From Soonwooa buanensis (GTDB lineage Bacteria > Bacteroidota > Bacteroidia > Flavobacteriales > Weeksellaceae): 64,000 bases of DNA. The notes under the pieces were generated by a model. The model ran no database searches and was not told where the DNA came from. It saw nothing but the letters and a program-made list of their open reading frames with translations. The position numbers were made by a program, and so were the translations under genes. The stretch covers positions 1 through 64,000 of the forward strand of contig NZ_FUYZ01000005.1 in assembly GCF_900167905.1 (NCBI RefSeq). The letters are read 5' to 3'. Below, piece by piece: positions 16,253-25,651 of this stretch (position 1 is the stretch's first letter; each line of letters begins with the position of its first letter).

Positions 16253-17215
16253 ATGCAACAGAATAATGTTTTGAAAGGTGTGATCTTAGTAGGACTAGGA
16301 GCCAGCTTTTATGGGATGTTGGCCACTTTTGTTAAGTTGGCTTACAAAGAAGGGTATACAACAGCCGAAGTAACAACCTCTCAATTTGTTTTGGGGATTT
16401 TAGGGATGCTATTATTAAATCTTTATCAGGCTAAATTTTCTAAAAAAGCTTATCCAAGCATCACTGCAGTTGATAAAAAGAAGTTACTGCTTGCAGGGAC
16501 TTCCATGGGATGTACCAGTTTGTTTTATTATCTAGCGGTACAATATATTAATGTTTCGGTGGCGATTGTGCTATTGATGCAATCGGTTTGGATCAGCGTT
16601 GTTATCGAAGCTTTTATTAAAAAAGAATTACCAAGTCTTCGAAAAATGATTTCTGTCGCAATTGTACTTGCGGGGACACTTTTGGCAACCAACATTATCA
16701 ATCAGGATATTGCAATGGATTGGCGAGGAATTATGTGGGGATTGTTAGCTGCATCGTCGTTTGCTACAACAATGTTTGCTGCTAATACGATTGCAACCTA
16801 TGCGTCGCCACTTCGTAAAACTTTATTCATGCTTTGCGGTGGAGGGATTATTGTAAGTTTGTTTTTATTCTTTGGCCAGATTGGACCTTATTATTTTGAT
16901 GGATTAAAGGCTTTTTATTCTAATTTTTCGGATAATCCTGCTAATATCCGAGCATTTGACTTTAGTATTTTTATTAAATATGGTTTGATTTTATCTTTGT
17001 TTGGAACAATTTTACCACCGATTTTATTTAATTCAGGCTTTCCAAAAGCCGGGTTAGGATTGGGAAGTATTATCAGTTCTATGGAATTACCAGTTTCTGT
17101 TGCCATGGCGTTCATTCTTTTAGATGAAAAAGTAGAAGCCATCCAATGGTGCGGAATTGCAATGATACTATTTGCGATAGTCTTAATGAATCTACCGCAG
17201 AAAAAACTAAATTAA
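16253..17215 (+). CDS. EamA-family (DMT) transporter
   Basis: The 320-residue protein has ten predicted membrane segments in two EamA halves, the layout of the drug/metabolite transporter superfamily. The first half starts GVILVGLGASFYGMLATFVK; the second starts MDWRGIMWGLLAASSFATTM. The segment SIISSMELPVSVAMAFILLDE (near 275-295) is the typical end-of-repeat motif with its conserved P and E. Transported substrate unknown: the family includes amino acid, metabolite and drug exporters. It is a single gene in the inner membrane. Confidence 0.9.
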   Translation: MQQNNVLKGVILVGLGASFYGMLATFVKLAYKEGYTTAEVTTSQFVLGILGMLLLNLYQAKFSKKAYPSITAVDKKKLLLAGTSMGCTSLFYYLAVQYINVSVAIVLLMQSVWISVVIEAFIKKELPSLRKMISVAIVLAGTLLATNIINQDIAMDWRGIMWGLLAASSFATTMFAANTIATYASPLRKTLFMLCGGGIIVSLFLFFGQIGPYYFDGLKAFYSNFSDNPANIRAFDFSIFIKYGLILSLFGTILPPILFNSGFPKAGLGLGSIISSMELPVSVAMAFILLDEKVEAIQWCGIAMILFAIVLMNLPQKKLN

Positions 17216-17320
17216 TAAGCTTTTGCTTTAAATATTATGAAATTCGCTCGTTTTTACTTGCGAATTTTTTTGTTTCTAAAATTTTGATTATCCTTGCAGT
17301 CCTAAATTTAAAATAATTTT

Positions 17321-18079
17321 ATGAAAAAAGTTTTATGTTCTTTAGCAGTCGGGATTGCTGCTTTATCTTTTAGTCAAATTAACGATAACCAAGGTTTTGA
17401 AGTTGATAATGGAAACTATAGTAATGTTAGTTTTTTTAGAAGTAAAACAACACCAGTTTGTGAAGGCTCTTATGCTCTTATCCGTAGTTTTTGGAGCGGT
17501 GGAAAAGTTGGTTCTACGACTTTTTCATCATTTTCGTCTAATGGAGCTTCAATTACTGTCGATTTCAAATACAGAACTTACCTATTGGGTACTTCTGGGA
17601 AAGTAGAAGGAAGTATGAAAGTAGAATATTCTGCCGATGGTGGTACAACCTATACAGAGATAGGAAATTTTACTTTGGATAAAGTGATAACCTGCACAAC
17701 TTTTTCTTACCAGATTCCGCAAGGTGAGGTGCCTAAAAATGCGGGTTTCAAACTTCGTGTTTCTGGAGAGCAAGCTGGGACAGGGGATTTCTATTTAATA
17801 CTTGATGATTTTAAAATTTCCCAAGGTACTTTAGCGGTTTCTGATGTTGCTAAAAATGATGTTAAAATATATCCCAATCCAGTCAAGAATATGTTAATCA
17901 TTAATTCTTCTTCAAAATTGACAGAGGCGAAAATTTCCGATTTCTCTGGTAGGTTGATAAAAGCTGAAAGTTTGAAAGATAATAAAATCGATGTTTCTTC
18001 TCTTAAAGCAGGAAGCTACATGATTACAGTAACCGACGAAAATTCTAAACAAACGACTTCAAAGTTCGTGAAGAATTAA
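17321..18079 (+). CDS. Secreted protein with T9SS sorting domain
   Basis: A 252-residue exported protein: signal peptide to about residue 19 (LAVGIAALSFSQ), a beta-sandwich-like middle (about 25-170) with alternating strands such as ASITVDFKYRTYLLG and VEGSMKVEYSADGGTTYTEI, and a T9SS type A tail from about 181 (VKIYPNPVKNMLIIN ... GSYMITV). The middle resembles carbohydrate- or surface-binding jelly rolls found in such proteins, but I cannot assign a family. It should end up on the cell surface or in the medium. Single gene. Confidence 0.85.
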   Translation: MKKVLCSLAVGIAALSFSQINDNQGFEVDNGNYSNVSFFRSKTTPVCEGSYALIRSFWSGGKVGSTTFSSFSSNGASITVDFKYRTYLLGTSGKVEGSMKVEYSADGGTTYTEIGNFTLDKVITCTTFSYQIPQGEVPKNAGFKLRVSGEQAGTGDFYLILDDFKISQGTLAVSDVAKNDVKIYPNPVKNMLIINSSSKLTEAKISDFSGRLIKAESLKDNKIDVSSLKAGSYMITVTDENSKQTTSKFVKN

Positions 18080-18090
18080 CACTAAATAAT

Positions 18091-18114
18091 AAAGGCTGTC
18101 AATTGACAGCCTTT
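18091..18114. terminator. Bidirectional terminator between the T9SS protein and porin genes
   Basis: A perfect 24-bp palindrome (stem 18091-18100 with 18105-18114, AATT centre), A run left and T run right, between converging genes. Confidence 0.9.
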
Positions 18115-18133
18115 TCGTTTTATAATATCAAAA

Positions 18134-18730
18134 TTAGAATTTATAATTCAATCCAACTTGGAAAGTATTATTTCTGTTTGTATGTTTTTCGTTATTAAGT
18201 GACGTTTCGCCGTCTTTGTTAATATCGGTGAAACCAGCAACATATCTCGCATTAATACCAATATTTTTATTGAAGTTAAATCCAAGACCAAGACCAGCTC
18301 CCATGTTAAAAGAGTTGAAATTATCCTTATCTAGATCTACCGTTTGCGTGTTACCGTTAACTTCACCTTTCGCTTTAGAGCTTACTAAGAATCCAAACTC
18401 AGGTCCTGCCTCTAGGTAGAATTGTGGCGTTGCATTAAACTGGAACATAACAGGTACTGTGATGTAATCTAACTTTAGTGTAGCAGACGCATTATCTGTA
18501 AAGTTAACTTTTGATCCCATTTGGCTATACATAACCTCTGGTTGAATACTGAATTGTTCTGATAAAGGAGCATTCATGAATACACCAGCGTTGAAACCTA
18601 CTTTTGATTTTGTATCCTCGAATCCATCTTTAGATATTGATGAAATGTTAGCTCCCGCCTTGATACCGAATTGTTGTGCGAATGACATTGATCCTACTAC
18701 AACTGCTAATCCTACAAATAACTTTTTCAT
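18134..18730 (-). CDS. PorT-family outer-membrane beta-barrel protein
   Basis: The 198-residue protein has a signal peptide (MKKLFVGLAVVVGSMSFAQ) and a string of amphipathic strands with turns, ending in the outer-membrane motif TFQVGLNYKF, whose final aromatic residue is the BamA-recognised terminus. FGIKAGANISSIS and QPEVMYSQMGSKVNF are typical of the PorT/OmpW-like 'porin family' common in flavobacteria. Eight strands fit the length. It sits in the outer membrane; substrate unknown. It lies downstream of aroB, with 220 bases between them that hold no recognisable signal beyond AT-rich DNA. Confidence 0.88.
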   Translation of the reverse strand: MKKLFVGLAVVVGSMSFAQQFGIKAGANISSISKDGFEDTKSKVGFNAGVFMNAPLSEQFSIQPEVMYSQMGSKVNFTDNASATLKLDYITVPVMFQFNATPQFYLEAGPEFGFLVSSKAKGEVNGNTQTVDLDKDNFNSFNMGAGLGLGFNFNKNIGINARYVAGFTDINKDGETSLNNEKHTNRNNTFQVGLNYKF

Positions 18731-18950
18731 AATATTAAATTTTTAAATTTCAATTTTAAATTTTGTTTTACGCCAAGAGTACTTTCAAATACTTTGCCAA
18801 AATCTTTATTTATTTCGAAATTTAATTCAATTATTCTTCATTATTTGTTAAAATTTTGAGTTTAAAATATTGATATTTAATGGGTTGTAATTTGTTTACA
18901 AAAATGTCAAAAACACTCGAATTTTAGTTGAAAATGATCCCAAATTTTGA

Positions 18951-19994
18951 CTAATTTTTTAAGTTTTTGTAAAAATCTAAGGCTGAAATTAGCTTAGATT
19001 CGCTTACTTTTTGATCAAAAACACCAATTCCTATACCTTCGATTAATGAGAAATTGATGTTGCCATCCGTATTTTTTTTATCATTAAACATCAGCGCCAA
19101 AATATCTTCTTCTTTATATTGAGAAATATCAACATAAGGGAAAAACTTCCTGATATTATTGATGATTTCTAAACTTGTTTCTTCAGTTATTAATTGATTT
19201 AGGTAAGATAAATGCGTCTCGATAATCATGCCCAAAGCCACAGCTTCGCCATGAGGAAGTAATTGATTATTGGCTAAGTAAAGACTTTCGATGGCGTGAC
19301 CAACGGTGTGTCCGAAGTTTAGATTTTTACGAATATTCTGTTCTTTAAAATCTTTTTCGACAACGTCTTGTTTTATTTCTGTACTTCTAAGAATGTAGGG
19401 TTCAAGGTTATTTTCGGATAGTTCTGTTATATTAATTAGATCTTCCCAATGTTTGGCATCTGCGATAAGACCATGTTTTAGCATTTCAGCAAAACCACTC
19501 CTAAGTTGGATAAAATCTAATGTTTTTAAAAATTTAGGATAAATAAAAACCTGCTCACTTTCTGCAAAAGTGCCAATAATATTTTTTAAAAATTGATGAT
19601 CGATTCCAGTTTTTCCACCGATGGAAGCATCACACATCGCTAATAAACTTGTCGGAATATTGATGAATTTAATTCCTCTTTTATAAGTCGACGCCACAAA
19701 ACCGCCCATATCAGTGATAACACCCCCTCCAAGATTGATAACCAAAGCTTTTCTATCAGCTTCAAACTCGGAAAGGATTTCCCAAAGTTGAACTGCCGTT
19801 CCGATATTTTTATGTTCTTCACCAGCTTCTATTTCGATAATCTCAAACGGAACATTGGTTTCCATATTGGCAAGCAAAGTAGGAAGGCAATATTCGTGGG
19901 TGTTTTCGTCAACCAAAATGAATATTTTGCTCGTCGAATTGTCATTTAAAAATTGATTTAATCCCGAGAAATCATCATCTAATAAAGTAATCAT
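18951..19994 (-). CDS. aroB: 3-dehydroquinate synthase
   Basis: The 347-residue protein shows the AroB signature: NLGGGVITDMGGFVASTYKRGI (NAD-binding glycine-rich region), then INIPTSLLAMCDASIGGKTGID, the metal ligands in the segment FGHTVGHAIES and in HGEAVALGM. It converts DAHP to 3-dehydroquinate, the second shikimate step, and so lies one step after the DAHP synthase at 55.3 kb. A minus-strand -7 box (TATTTTTG, 20009-20016) lies 14 nt before the ATG. It is a single gene divergent from the proline dehydrogenase gene. Confidence 0.96.
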   Translation of the reverse strand: MITLLDDDFSGLNQFLNDNSTSKIFILVDENTHEYCLPTLLANMETNVPFEIIEIEAGEEHKNIGTAVQLWEILSEFEADRKALVINLGGGVITDMGGFVASTYKRGIKFINIPTSLLAMCDASIGGKTGIDHQFLKNIIGTFAESEQVFIYPKFLKTLDFIQLRSGFAEMLKHGLIADAKHWEDLINITELSENNLEPYILRSTEIKQDVVEKDFKEQNIRKNLNFGHTVGHAIESLYLANNQLLPHGEAVALGMIIETHLSYLNQLITEETSLEIINNIRKFFPYVDISQYKEEDILALMFNDKKNTDGNINFSLIEGIGIGVFDQKVSESKLISALDFYKNLKN

Positions 19995-20008
19995 AAAATG
20001 CTTTTTTG

Positions 20009-20016
20009 CAAAAATA
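20009..20016 (-). promoter_or_regulatory. -7 box (TATTTTTG) of aroB
   Basis: Minus strand TATTTTTG, 14 nt before the aroB ATG at 19994. Divergent from the proline dehydrogenase promoter 80 bases away. Confidence 0.5.
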
Positions 20017-20094
20017 TGAGAATTTTCATCAAGAATAGGTTTTTAAAATGTATTATTTTTTGGCTTAATCCAAGTTTTAATGCTTAGGAATGCT

Positions 20095-20102
20095 TAATTT
20101 TG
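20095..20102 (+). promoter_or_regulatory. -7 box (TAATTTTG) that fixes the proline dehydrogenase start
   Basis: TAATTTTG sits inside the longer reading frame that begins at 20090. Transcription from it would begin near 20107, so the ATG at 20126 is the likely true start. Confidence 0.5.
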
Positions 20103-20125
20103 AAGATTCAAATTTTATTCAAGAT

Positions 20126-21295
20126 ATGAGTATTTTTAATGATACTAAATTGGCCTTTGCAGATAAAACAGATGCACAACTTAAGAAGGCTTTTTGGATG
20201 TTCAAGGCGATCGAAAATCCAAGTTTGACGAGTGTGGGCGTTTCGATGCTTAACTTTGTGGTTAGAAATAATTTTCCTTTTGTTGACGGTATTGTAAAGC
20301 AAACTTTGTTCGAACAATTTTGCGGTGGCGAGACGCGTGAGGAAAGTATGAAAGTTGTAAAAACTTTATTCAAACATAGGATAGGAAGTATTTTCGATTA
20401 CTCTATCGAAGGAAAAGTTGATGAAGAGACTTTTGATGCTTTTTGTAAAGAAATTAAAGATATTGTTCGTTTTTCTGTTGGTAATCCAGCCATTCCGTTT
20501 GTGGTTTTCAAGCCGACCGCTTTTGGTAGAATCGACTTATATGAAGAAGTAGGAAAGGGCGCAGAGTTGACGACAAGTCAAAAAGCAGAGTGGGAGCGTG
20601 TTGTTAAACGTTTTGATGATGTTTGTAAATTGTGCTACGAAAGCGATAAAAAAGTGATGGTTGATGCAGAGGAAACTTGGATGCAAGGTGCTGCAGATCA
20701 ACTTTGTGAAGAGATGATGGAGAAGTACAATAAGGAAAAACCAATCGTTTGGAATACCATCCAAATGTACCGAACTGGCCGTCTAGAATATATGGCAGAA
20801 CATCTTGAAAGAGCGAAGGAAAAAGGCTACTTCATCGGTTACAAAATCGTTCGTGGCGCTTATATGGAGAAAGAAAGAGCGCGTGCTGCGGAAAAAGGCT
20901 ATCCAGATCCAATCCAACCAAACAAAGAAGCTTCTGATATTAATTACAATGCTGGTATCGACTTTATGATGAATAACCTTGATAGAGTTTCTGCATTTTT
21001 TGGTACGCATAACGAAAAGTCAACCGAGCTAATTATGGACAAAATGCAAGCTAAAGGTTTGGAACACGACAATCCGCATGTATATTTTGGACAATTGTAC
21101 GGGATGAGTGATAATATCAGTTATTATCTTGCGGACAAAGGTTACAATGTTGCCAAGTATCTTCCTTATGGACCTGTGAAAGATGTAGTGCCATATTTGA
21201 CAAGAAGAGCACAAGAAAATACGTCTGTTGCTGGACAAACTGGACGTGAGCTTGGTCTTATCGAAAAAGAATTGAAACGTAGAAAACAAGCTTAA
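20126..21295 (+). CDS. Proline dehydrogenase family protein
   Basis: Starting at 20126 the protein has 389 residues, the usual length for flavobacterial proline dehydrogenase. The FAD-binding TIM barrel is visible: FVVFKPTAFGR, VMVDAEETWMQ, GRLEYMAEHLERAKEKGY, GYKIVRGAYMEKER, FFGTHNEKST, and near the C-terminus VAKYLPYGPVKDVVPYLTRRAQENT with the two Arg that bind proline. The enzyme oxidises proline to pyrroline-5-carboxylate and feeds electrons to quinone. No P5C dehydrogenase gene is in the window. Single gene with its own terminator at 21316-21343. Confidence 0.93.
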   Translation: MSIFNDTKLAFADKTDAQLKKAFWMFKAIENPSLTSVGVSMLNFVVRNNFPFVDGIVKQTLFEQFCGGETREESMKVVKTLFKHRIGSIFDYSIEGKVDEETFDAFCKEIKDIVRFSVGNPAIPFVVFKPTAFGRIDLYEEVGKGAELTTSQKAEWERVVKRFDDVCKLCYESDKKVMVDAEETWMQGAADQLCEEMMEKYNKEKPIVWNTIQMYRTGRLEYMAEHLERAKEKGYFIGYKIVRGAYMEKERARAAEKGYPDPIQPNKEASDINYNAGIDFMMNNLDRVSAFFGTHNEKSTELIMDKMQAKGLEHDNPHVYFGQLYGMSDNISYYLADKGYNVAKYLPYGPVKDVVPYLTRRAQENTSVAGQTGRELGLIEKELKRRKQA

Positions 21296-21315
21296 GTTTT
21301 GTTTTAAACATAAAT

Positions 21316-21343
21316 AAATCCTCATCAGTTTTGGTGGGGATTT
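21316..21343 (+). terminator. Intrinsic terminator of the proline dehydrogenase gene
   Basis: An 11-bp stem with two G-T pairs (21316-21326 with 21333-21343), 6-nt loop, then six T. Confidence 0.85.
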
Positions 21344-21385
21344 TTTGTGTTAAATGAGTATATTTATTTTATCTAAGTTTTAAAA

Positions 21386-23638
21386 ATGAAAAAAATTCTG
21401 CTTTCTGTTGTTGTCTTATTTTTGTCAAGTCAAATTATGGCACAAAATCAATTCATTCCCAAACCAAAAGAAGTCAAAGTTAATGATGGTTTTTTACAAT
21501 TATCCAATGATTTTGTTATTCAAAGTATTGATTCAAATTCAGAAGCAGATTATCTAAAAAATCAACTTAAAAAAAATATTGGAAAAGATTTTAAAATTGG
21601 GAAATCAGGAAAAATTAGATTAGCGGTTCTTCGAATAAAAGAGCCCTCCGATAAGATGGCAGAATCTTATCGTCTTAAAATCGATAAAAACGGAATTTCA
21701 ATCACGGCTTACACCAATATTGGAGTTTTTCGTGGTGTGCAGACACTTTTACAATTGATTGAAGAATATCAATCTGATTTAAAACTTCCTTTTTTAGAAA
21801 TTTCTGACGCGCCCAAATTCGCTTACCGTGGAATGCATCTCGACGTTTGTCGACATTTTTTCACGGTTGAGGAAGTCAAAAAGTATTTGGATTATCTCGC
21901 GATGTACAAATACAACAAATTCCATTGGCATTTAACAGACGACCAAGGTTGGAGAATTGAAATCAAAAAATATCCAAAACTAACTTCTGTTGGCGCTTGG
22001 CGAAATGGTTCGCAAGTCGGAGCTTATTCTGATATGAAGTTTGATGATAAGAAATACGGCGGATTTTACACACAAGAACAAATCAAAGATGTTGTAAAAT
22101 ATGCCGAAAAATTACATATTGATGTTATCCCAGAAATCGAAATGCCGGGTCATGCGCAAGCGGCTTTGGCGGCTTATCCAGAATTGGGATGTACAAAAGG
22201 GCCTCATGAAGTTTGGAAACAATGGGGTGTTTCCGAGGAAATTTTTTGTCCGAAAGAAGAAACTTTTAAGTTTTTAGAAAATGTTTTGGATGAAGTGATG
22301 CCACTTTTTCCGTATCAATACATTCACATTGGAGGTGATGAAGCTCCTAAAATTAGATGGAAACAAAGCGAATTCTGCCAGAATTTAATCAAGAAATTGA
22401 ATTTAAAAGATGAACTCGGTTTGCAAAGCTATTTCATTACGAGAATGGAAAAGTATATCAATTCCAAAGGCAAAAAAATTATCGGTTGGGACGAAATTTT
22501 GGAAGGCGGTTTAGCTCCAAATGCAACGGTTATGAGCTGGACTGGAATTCAAGGTGGCATTCACGCTGCAAAAACTGGCCACAAAGCGATTATGACGCCG
22601 ACTTCTACCAATTATTTCGATTATTATCAAGGAAGTCCAGATACCGAACCTATTGCGATTGGGGGCGATGTGACTTTGAAAAAAGTTTATAATTATAATC
22701 CAATACCAAGTGAATTGTCGGAGGAGGAAGGTGAATTCATTTGGGGAACGCAGGGAAACCTTTGGACAGAATATATTTTGGATTTTAAACATGTGGAATA
22801 TATGATTTTTCCAAGAATGATGGCACTTTCTGAAGTTGCTTGGGGAACTTCAAATCCTTCAGAATATAAAGAATTTGAAAACCGAGTGATTCAGCATTTT
22901 AATATTTTAGATAAAAAAGGAATCAATTATTCAAAAGCGATTTTTGAAGTCAATGGAAACGTTTCTGTTAGCAGTCACGGGAAAGTTTTTTATGATTTAA
23001 GTTCTGCAAAAGACCCTAAAAATATTCGATATACAACCGACGGAACCGAGCCTACAAATGCATCCAATGTTTATAAAGATATTTTAGAAATTTATAAAAC
23101 CGGCACTATAAAATCCGCCTATTTTGAAAACGGACAACGCCTAAGTCCTATTACCACTCAAAATTTTAATTTCTCAAAATCGACTGGGAAATTTATTGAA
23201 TTAGAAAATTCACCTGCCGAAGCTTATAGCACTGGTGGCAAAAATACGTTAGTAGATGGTGTTTTAGGAAATACCAAAAATTATGGCAAAAATTGGTTAG
23301 GCTTCAATGGAACCGACGTGGTAGCCACAATCGATTTTGATGATGAAGCAGAGTTTAGTAATTTAAAATTCAATACTTTGGACAGACAAGGAAGCTGGAT
23401 TTATCTTCCAAAATCGGTAACAATTTCTGTTTCTAATGACGGAAAAACTTTTACAGAAATCAAAAAAGTATCCCAAGACGACATTATTGAAAGCAAAGGA
23501 ATTATGGATATTTCTTTTCCAAAACAAAAGAAAACCTACATTAAAATTTCCATCCAAAATTATGGATTAATTCCCGACGGACAAGCTGGCGCAGGTAACA
23601 AAGCTTGGCTTTTTGTGGATGAATTGTCGGTGAATTAA
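21386..23638 (+). CDS. Beta-N-acetylhexosaminidase, glycoside hydrolase family 20
   Basis: The 750-residue exported enzyme has a signal peptide (to about residue 19), a GH20 N-terminal alpha/beta domain (about 22-145), the GH20 barrel (about 150-500) with NKFHWHLTDDQGWRIEI and the catalytic pair Asp318-Glu319 in HIGGDEAPK, a chitobiase-type C-terminal domain (about 525-595) and an F5/8-type-C-like carbohydrate-binding domain (about 610-750). It removes terminal GlcNAc/GalNAc from chitin fragments or glycans, working in the periplasm or outside. Glycosylasparaginase and beta-mannosidase genes nearby point to N-glycan use. Single gene converging on the next lipoprotein gene. Confidence 0.95.
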   Translation: MKKILLSVVVLFLSSQIMAQNQFIPKPKEVKVNDGFLQLSNDFVIQSIDSNSEADYLKNQLKKNIGKDFKIGKSGKIRLAVLRIKEPSDKMAESYRLKIDKNGISITAYTNIGVFRGVQTLLQLIEEYQSDLKLPFLEISDAPKFAYRGMHLDVCRHFFTVEEVKKYLDYLAMYKYNKFHWHLTDDQGWRIEIKKYPKLTSVGAWRNGSQVGAYSDMKFDDKKYGGFYTQEQIKDVVKYAEKLHIDVIPEIEMPGHAQAALAAYPELGCTKGPHEVWKQWGVSEEIFCPKEETFKFLENVLDEVMPLFPYQYIHIGGDEAPKIRWKQSEFCQNLIKKLNLKDELGLQSYFITRMEKYINSKGKKIIGWDEILEGGLAPNATVMSWTGIQGGIHAAKTGHKAIMTPTSTNYFDYYQGSPDTEPIAIGGDVTLKKVYNYNPIPSELSEEEGEFIWGTQGNLWTEYILDFKHVEYMIFPRMMALSEVAWGTSNPSEYKEFENRVIQHFNILDKKGINYSKAIFEVNGNVSVSSHGKVFYDLSSAKDPKNIRYTTDGTEPTNASNVYKDILEIYKTGTIKSAYFENGQRLSPITTQNFNFSKSTGKFIELENSPAEAYSTGGKNTLVDGVLGNTKNYGKNWLGFNGTDVVATIDFDDEAEFSNLKFNTLDRQGSWIYLPKSVTISVSNDGKTFTEIKKVSQDDIIESKGIMDISFPKQKKTYIKISIQNYGLIPDGQAGAGNKAWLFVDELSVN

Positions 23639-23650
23639 AAATCAAAAATT

Positions 23651-24226
23651 TTATCGCTTTTCCCATTTAGAATTATTTTTAACGAAAAGGAATGTTCTAG
23701 AATCTTCATTGTCAGATTGATTTCGAAGAATGATTTCGACGCTGTCTTTTTTCACTTTTAATGCTTGAATGTCACGAACAGTTTTCTTGATTTTTAAAGA
23801 ATCATTATTAAAATGTTGTGTTGTAGTACTAAATTCGTTATTGAAAGCAGTTCCCGTGAAAAGTATTTTTCCATCAATTGTATATTGCTCGTCAAAACCC
23901 TTTGAAAGATCGATGAAATAAGGATTTTCTTTAATGTGTTTTTGCTCCTCCAGTTTTTCATTTATAGTCGTTTTACCATCATAACGATCGTCATTTCCGC
24001 AAACGCCCAGAATCCTTTGAGTTACTAAAAATAGCGTGTCTTTTGGTGACATTGTTTTAGCAATTTCTTGGATGATTTCACTTTTCAATTGAGTAGAATT
24101 TTCAACTTCGGTTTGTTTTAAGTCTTTGGAACCTGAACCGCAAGCAACTGATACAAAAGCAATGGAGAGAAACTTGAACTGTTTTAGAGAAGCTTTGTAA
24201 ATGTTTAGAAATAAGCATTTCATCAT
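23651..24226 (-). CDS. Hypothetical lipoprotein
   Basis: The 191-residue protein has a signal that ends SIAFVSVACGSGS, with the Cys near residue 29 as the likely lipid anchor. The mature part is charged, with repeated Lys/Glu runs and a final beta segment VEIILRNQSDNEDSRTFLFVKNNSKWEKR. I recognise no family. It is 50 bases downstream of another uncharacterised gene on the same strand, so they may be co-transcribed. Confidence 0.65.
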   Translation of the reverse strand: MMKCLFLNIYKASLKQFKFLSIAFVSVACGSGSKDLKQTEVENSTQLKSEIIQEIAKTMSPKDTLFLVTQRILGVCGNDDRYDGKTTINEKLEEQKHIKENPYFIDLSKGFDEQYTIDGKILFTGTAFNNEFSTTTQHFNNDSLKIKKTVRDIQALKVKKDSVEIILRNQSDNEDSRTFLFVKNNSKWEKR

Positions 24227-24276
24227 TTTTTAGTTTGGATTAGTAATTTGTTTTATAATAGAAAATTTTATTGCAT

Positions 24277-25377
24277 CTATTTATTATTGAGTTTTCTTAT
24301 CACATATACACCTTCGTTATCGTCCGAATTCCATGAGGTTGGATATTTGTAATATAGAAAGGATGGCGTATTTTCTTTTTTGAATTCGTCAGCAACTTCA
24401 AAAATAAAAAAGTCGGTTTCAATAGGATAAAAATTCAGTCCAGCGCCTTTCTGTGCTATCGATTTAAAAGTGATGCTGCTATTTTCGAATTGAAGTTTAT
24501 TAACAGCCGTTCCCGAAAATTGTACAGGAATAATAGTATATGGACCATGTTCTACTTCTTCTTTTTTAAAGTATAAAGTTTTGATGCTGGCGCGTTTACT
24601 ATATTTCAATTTGCTTTCTGGCTCGTTGCTAAAATCGTACTGATTGCCAGACGTAAGATAATCGCTATAACTGTCATTGTGCTGGATGTCTTTTAACAAA
24701 TAAAGTCGATTGAATTTTTGCGGAATTATTTTATTATTCATTTTGTATTGAGGCGTTTTATCCATGCGGTATCCCGAACCATATTCGTTGGTGTACAGAA
24801 CAATCCATTTTCCGTTCTGTCGAAAATATAGCGGTTTTAACCATGCTCTTTTTAGCGATTTTCGAAAACCCCAAAATACAACGTCAGAGGTTTCGTAAAG
24901 ATTTTGAAACGCTAGATCCCAAGCGTCTTTATCCATGTTTCCCTCAGTATTTATGACTTTACTAAATTTCTCCAAATAAGGTTTTTCTTTTGATAAATCA
25001 TAAATTCCGTACCAGCTAACCACGTAAGACGTTGCTTGCGTATAGTCCATGTTATCGGGCATACCATCGGGATCACGCTCATTCATATCCAAATAATATA
25101 ATCTTGTACCTTTAGCGTCCAGTTTTGTAATGGCGTTGCTTTGCGCAATGAGGAAAAAATCATTTTGAGGATCATAGCGGATTTCATTCCAAATCGAACC
25201 TATGACTTTAAAGAGCTCAAAAGTTTTATTTTTCAATGTTTTAGATAAGTCTGGAACACTCTTACCTGACGGCAAAAAAAAATTAAAGTTGACTACGGTG
25301 CATCTGTGTACGAAAAATATGATAAAAGCAATACCTAGCAGTTTTAGAATAATTGGTCGCGTTAGTTGTATTTTCAT
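24277..25377 (-). CDS. Hypothetical membrane-anchored protein
   Basis: From the ATG at 25377 the protein has 366 residues (an earlier in-frame ATG lies at 25401). It has one N-terminal hydrophobic segment (LKLLGIAFIIFFVHRC) and no other membrane helix, so the bulk should be in the periplasm or at the surface. The body is rich in aromatic residues (WYGIYDLSKEKPYLEKF, VVFWGFRKSLKRAWLKPLYF, WIVLYTNEYGSGYRMD) as in carbohydrate- or peptide-handling beta proteins, but I recognise no family or catalytic motif. Confidence 0.6.
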   Translation of the reverse strand: MKIQLTRPIILKLLGIAFIIFFVHRCTVVNFNFFLPSGKSVPDLSKTLKNKTFELFKVIGSIWNEIRYDPQNDFFLIAQSNAITKLDAKGTRLYYLDMNERDPDGMPDNMDYTQATSYVVSWYGIYDLSKEKPYLEKFSKVINTEGNMDKDAWDLAFQNLYETSDVVFWGFRKSLKRAWLKPLYFRQNGKWIVLYTNEYGSGYRMDKTPQYKMNNKIIPQKFNRLYLLKDIQHNDSYSDYLTSGNQYDFSNEPESKLKYSKRASIKTLYFKKEEVEHGPYTIIPVQFSGTAVNKLQFENSSITFKSIAQKGAGLNFYPIETDFFIFEVADEFKKENTPSFLYYKYPTSWNSDDNEGVYVIRKLNNK

Positions 25378-25567
25378 AACGACATCATAAATGTTTAGCA
25401 ATTATGAAGTTAATAATTCTCATTTAATACAAAAGATTTTAAGTGAATAATTTTATTTGTTAAAACAATTTATATTTAAAAAATGCAGCTTTCCAAGTTG
25501 TCGTGATCTATTATTAAATCTAAGGTTTTTATTTGTTTTAAAATAGTAGTAAAACGCTCTCTCATTA

Positions 25568-25575
25568 TAAATTTG
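25568..25575 (+). promoter_or_regulatory. Possible -7 box (TAAATTTG) upstream of the glycosylasparaginase gene
   Basis: TAAATTTG lies 76 nt before the ATG. The rest of the 250-base gap is AT-rich with no clear structure. Confidence 0.35.
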
Positions 25576-25651
25576 TTATCATTTTTAAAATAGATTTTGC
25601 GCAATCCAACAATATGCAGATATTTGTTTAGCACAATTTAAAAATCTTAAT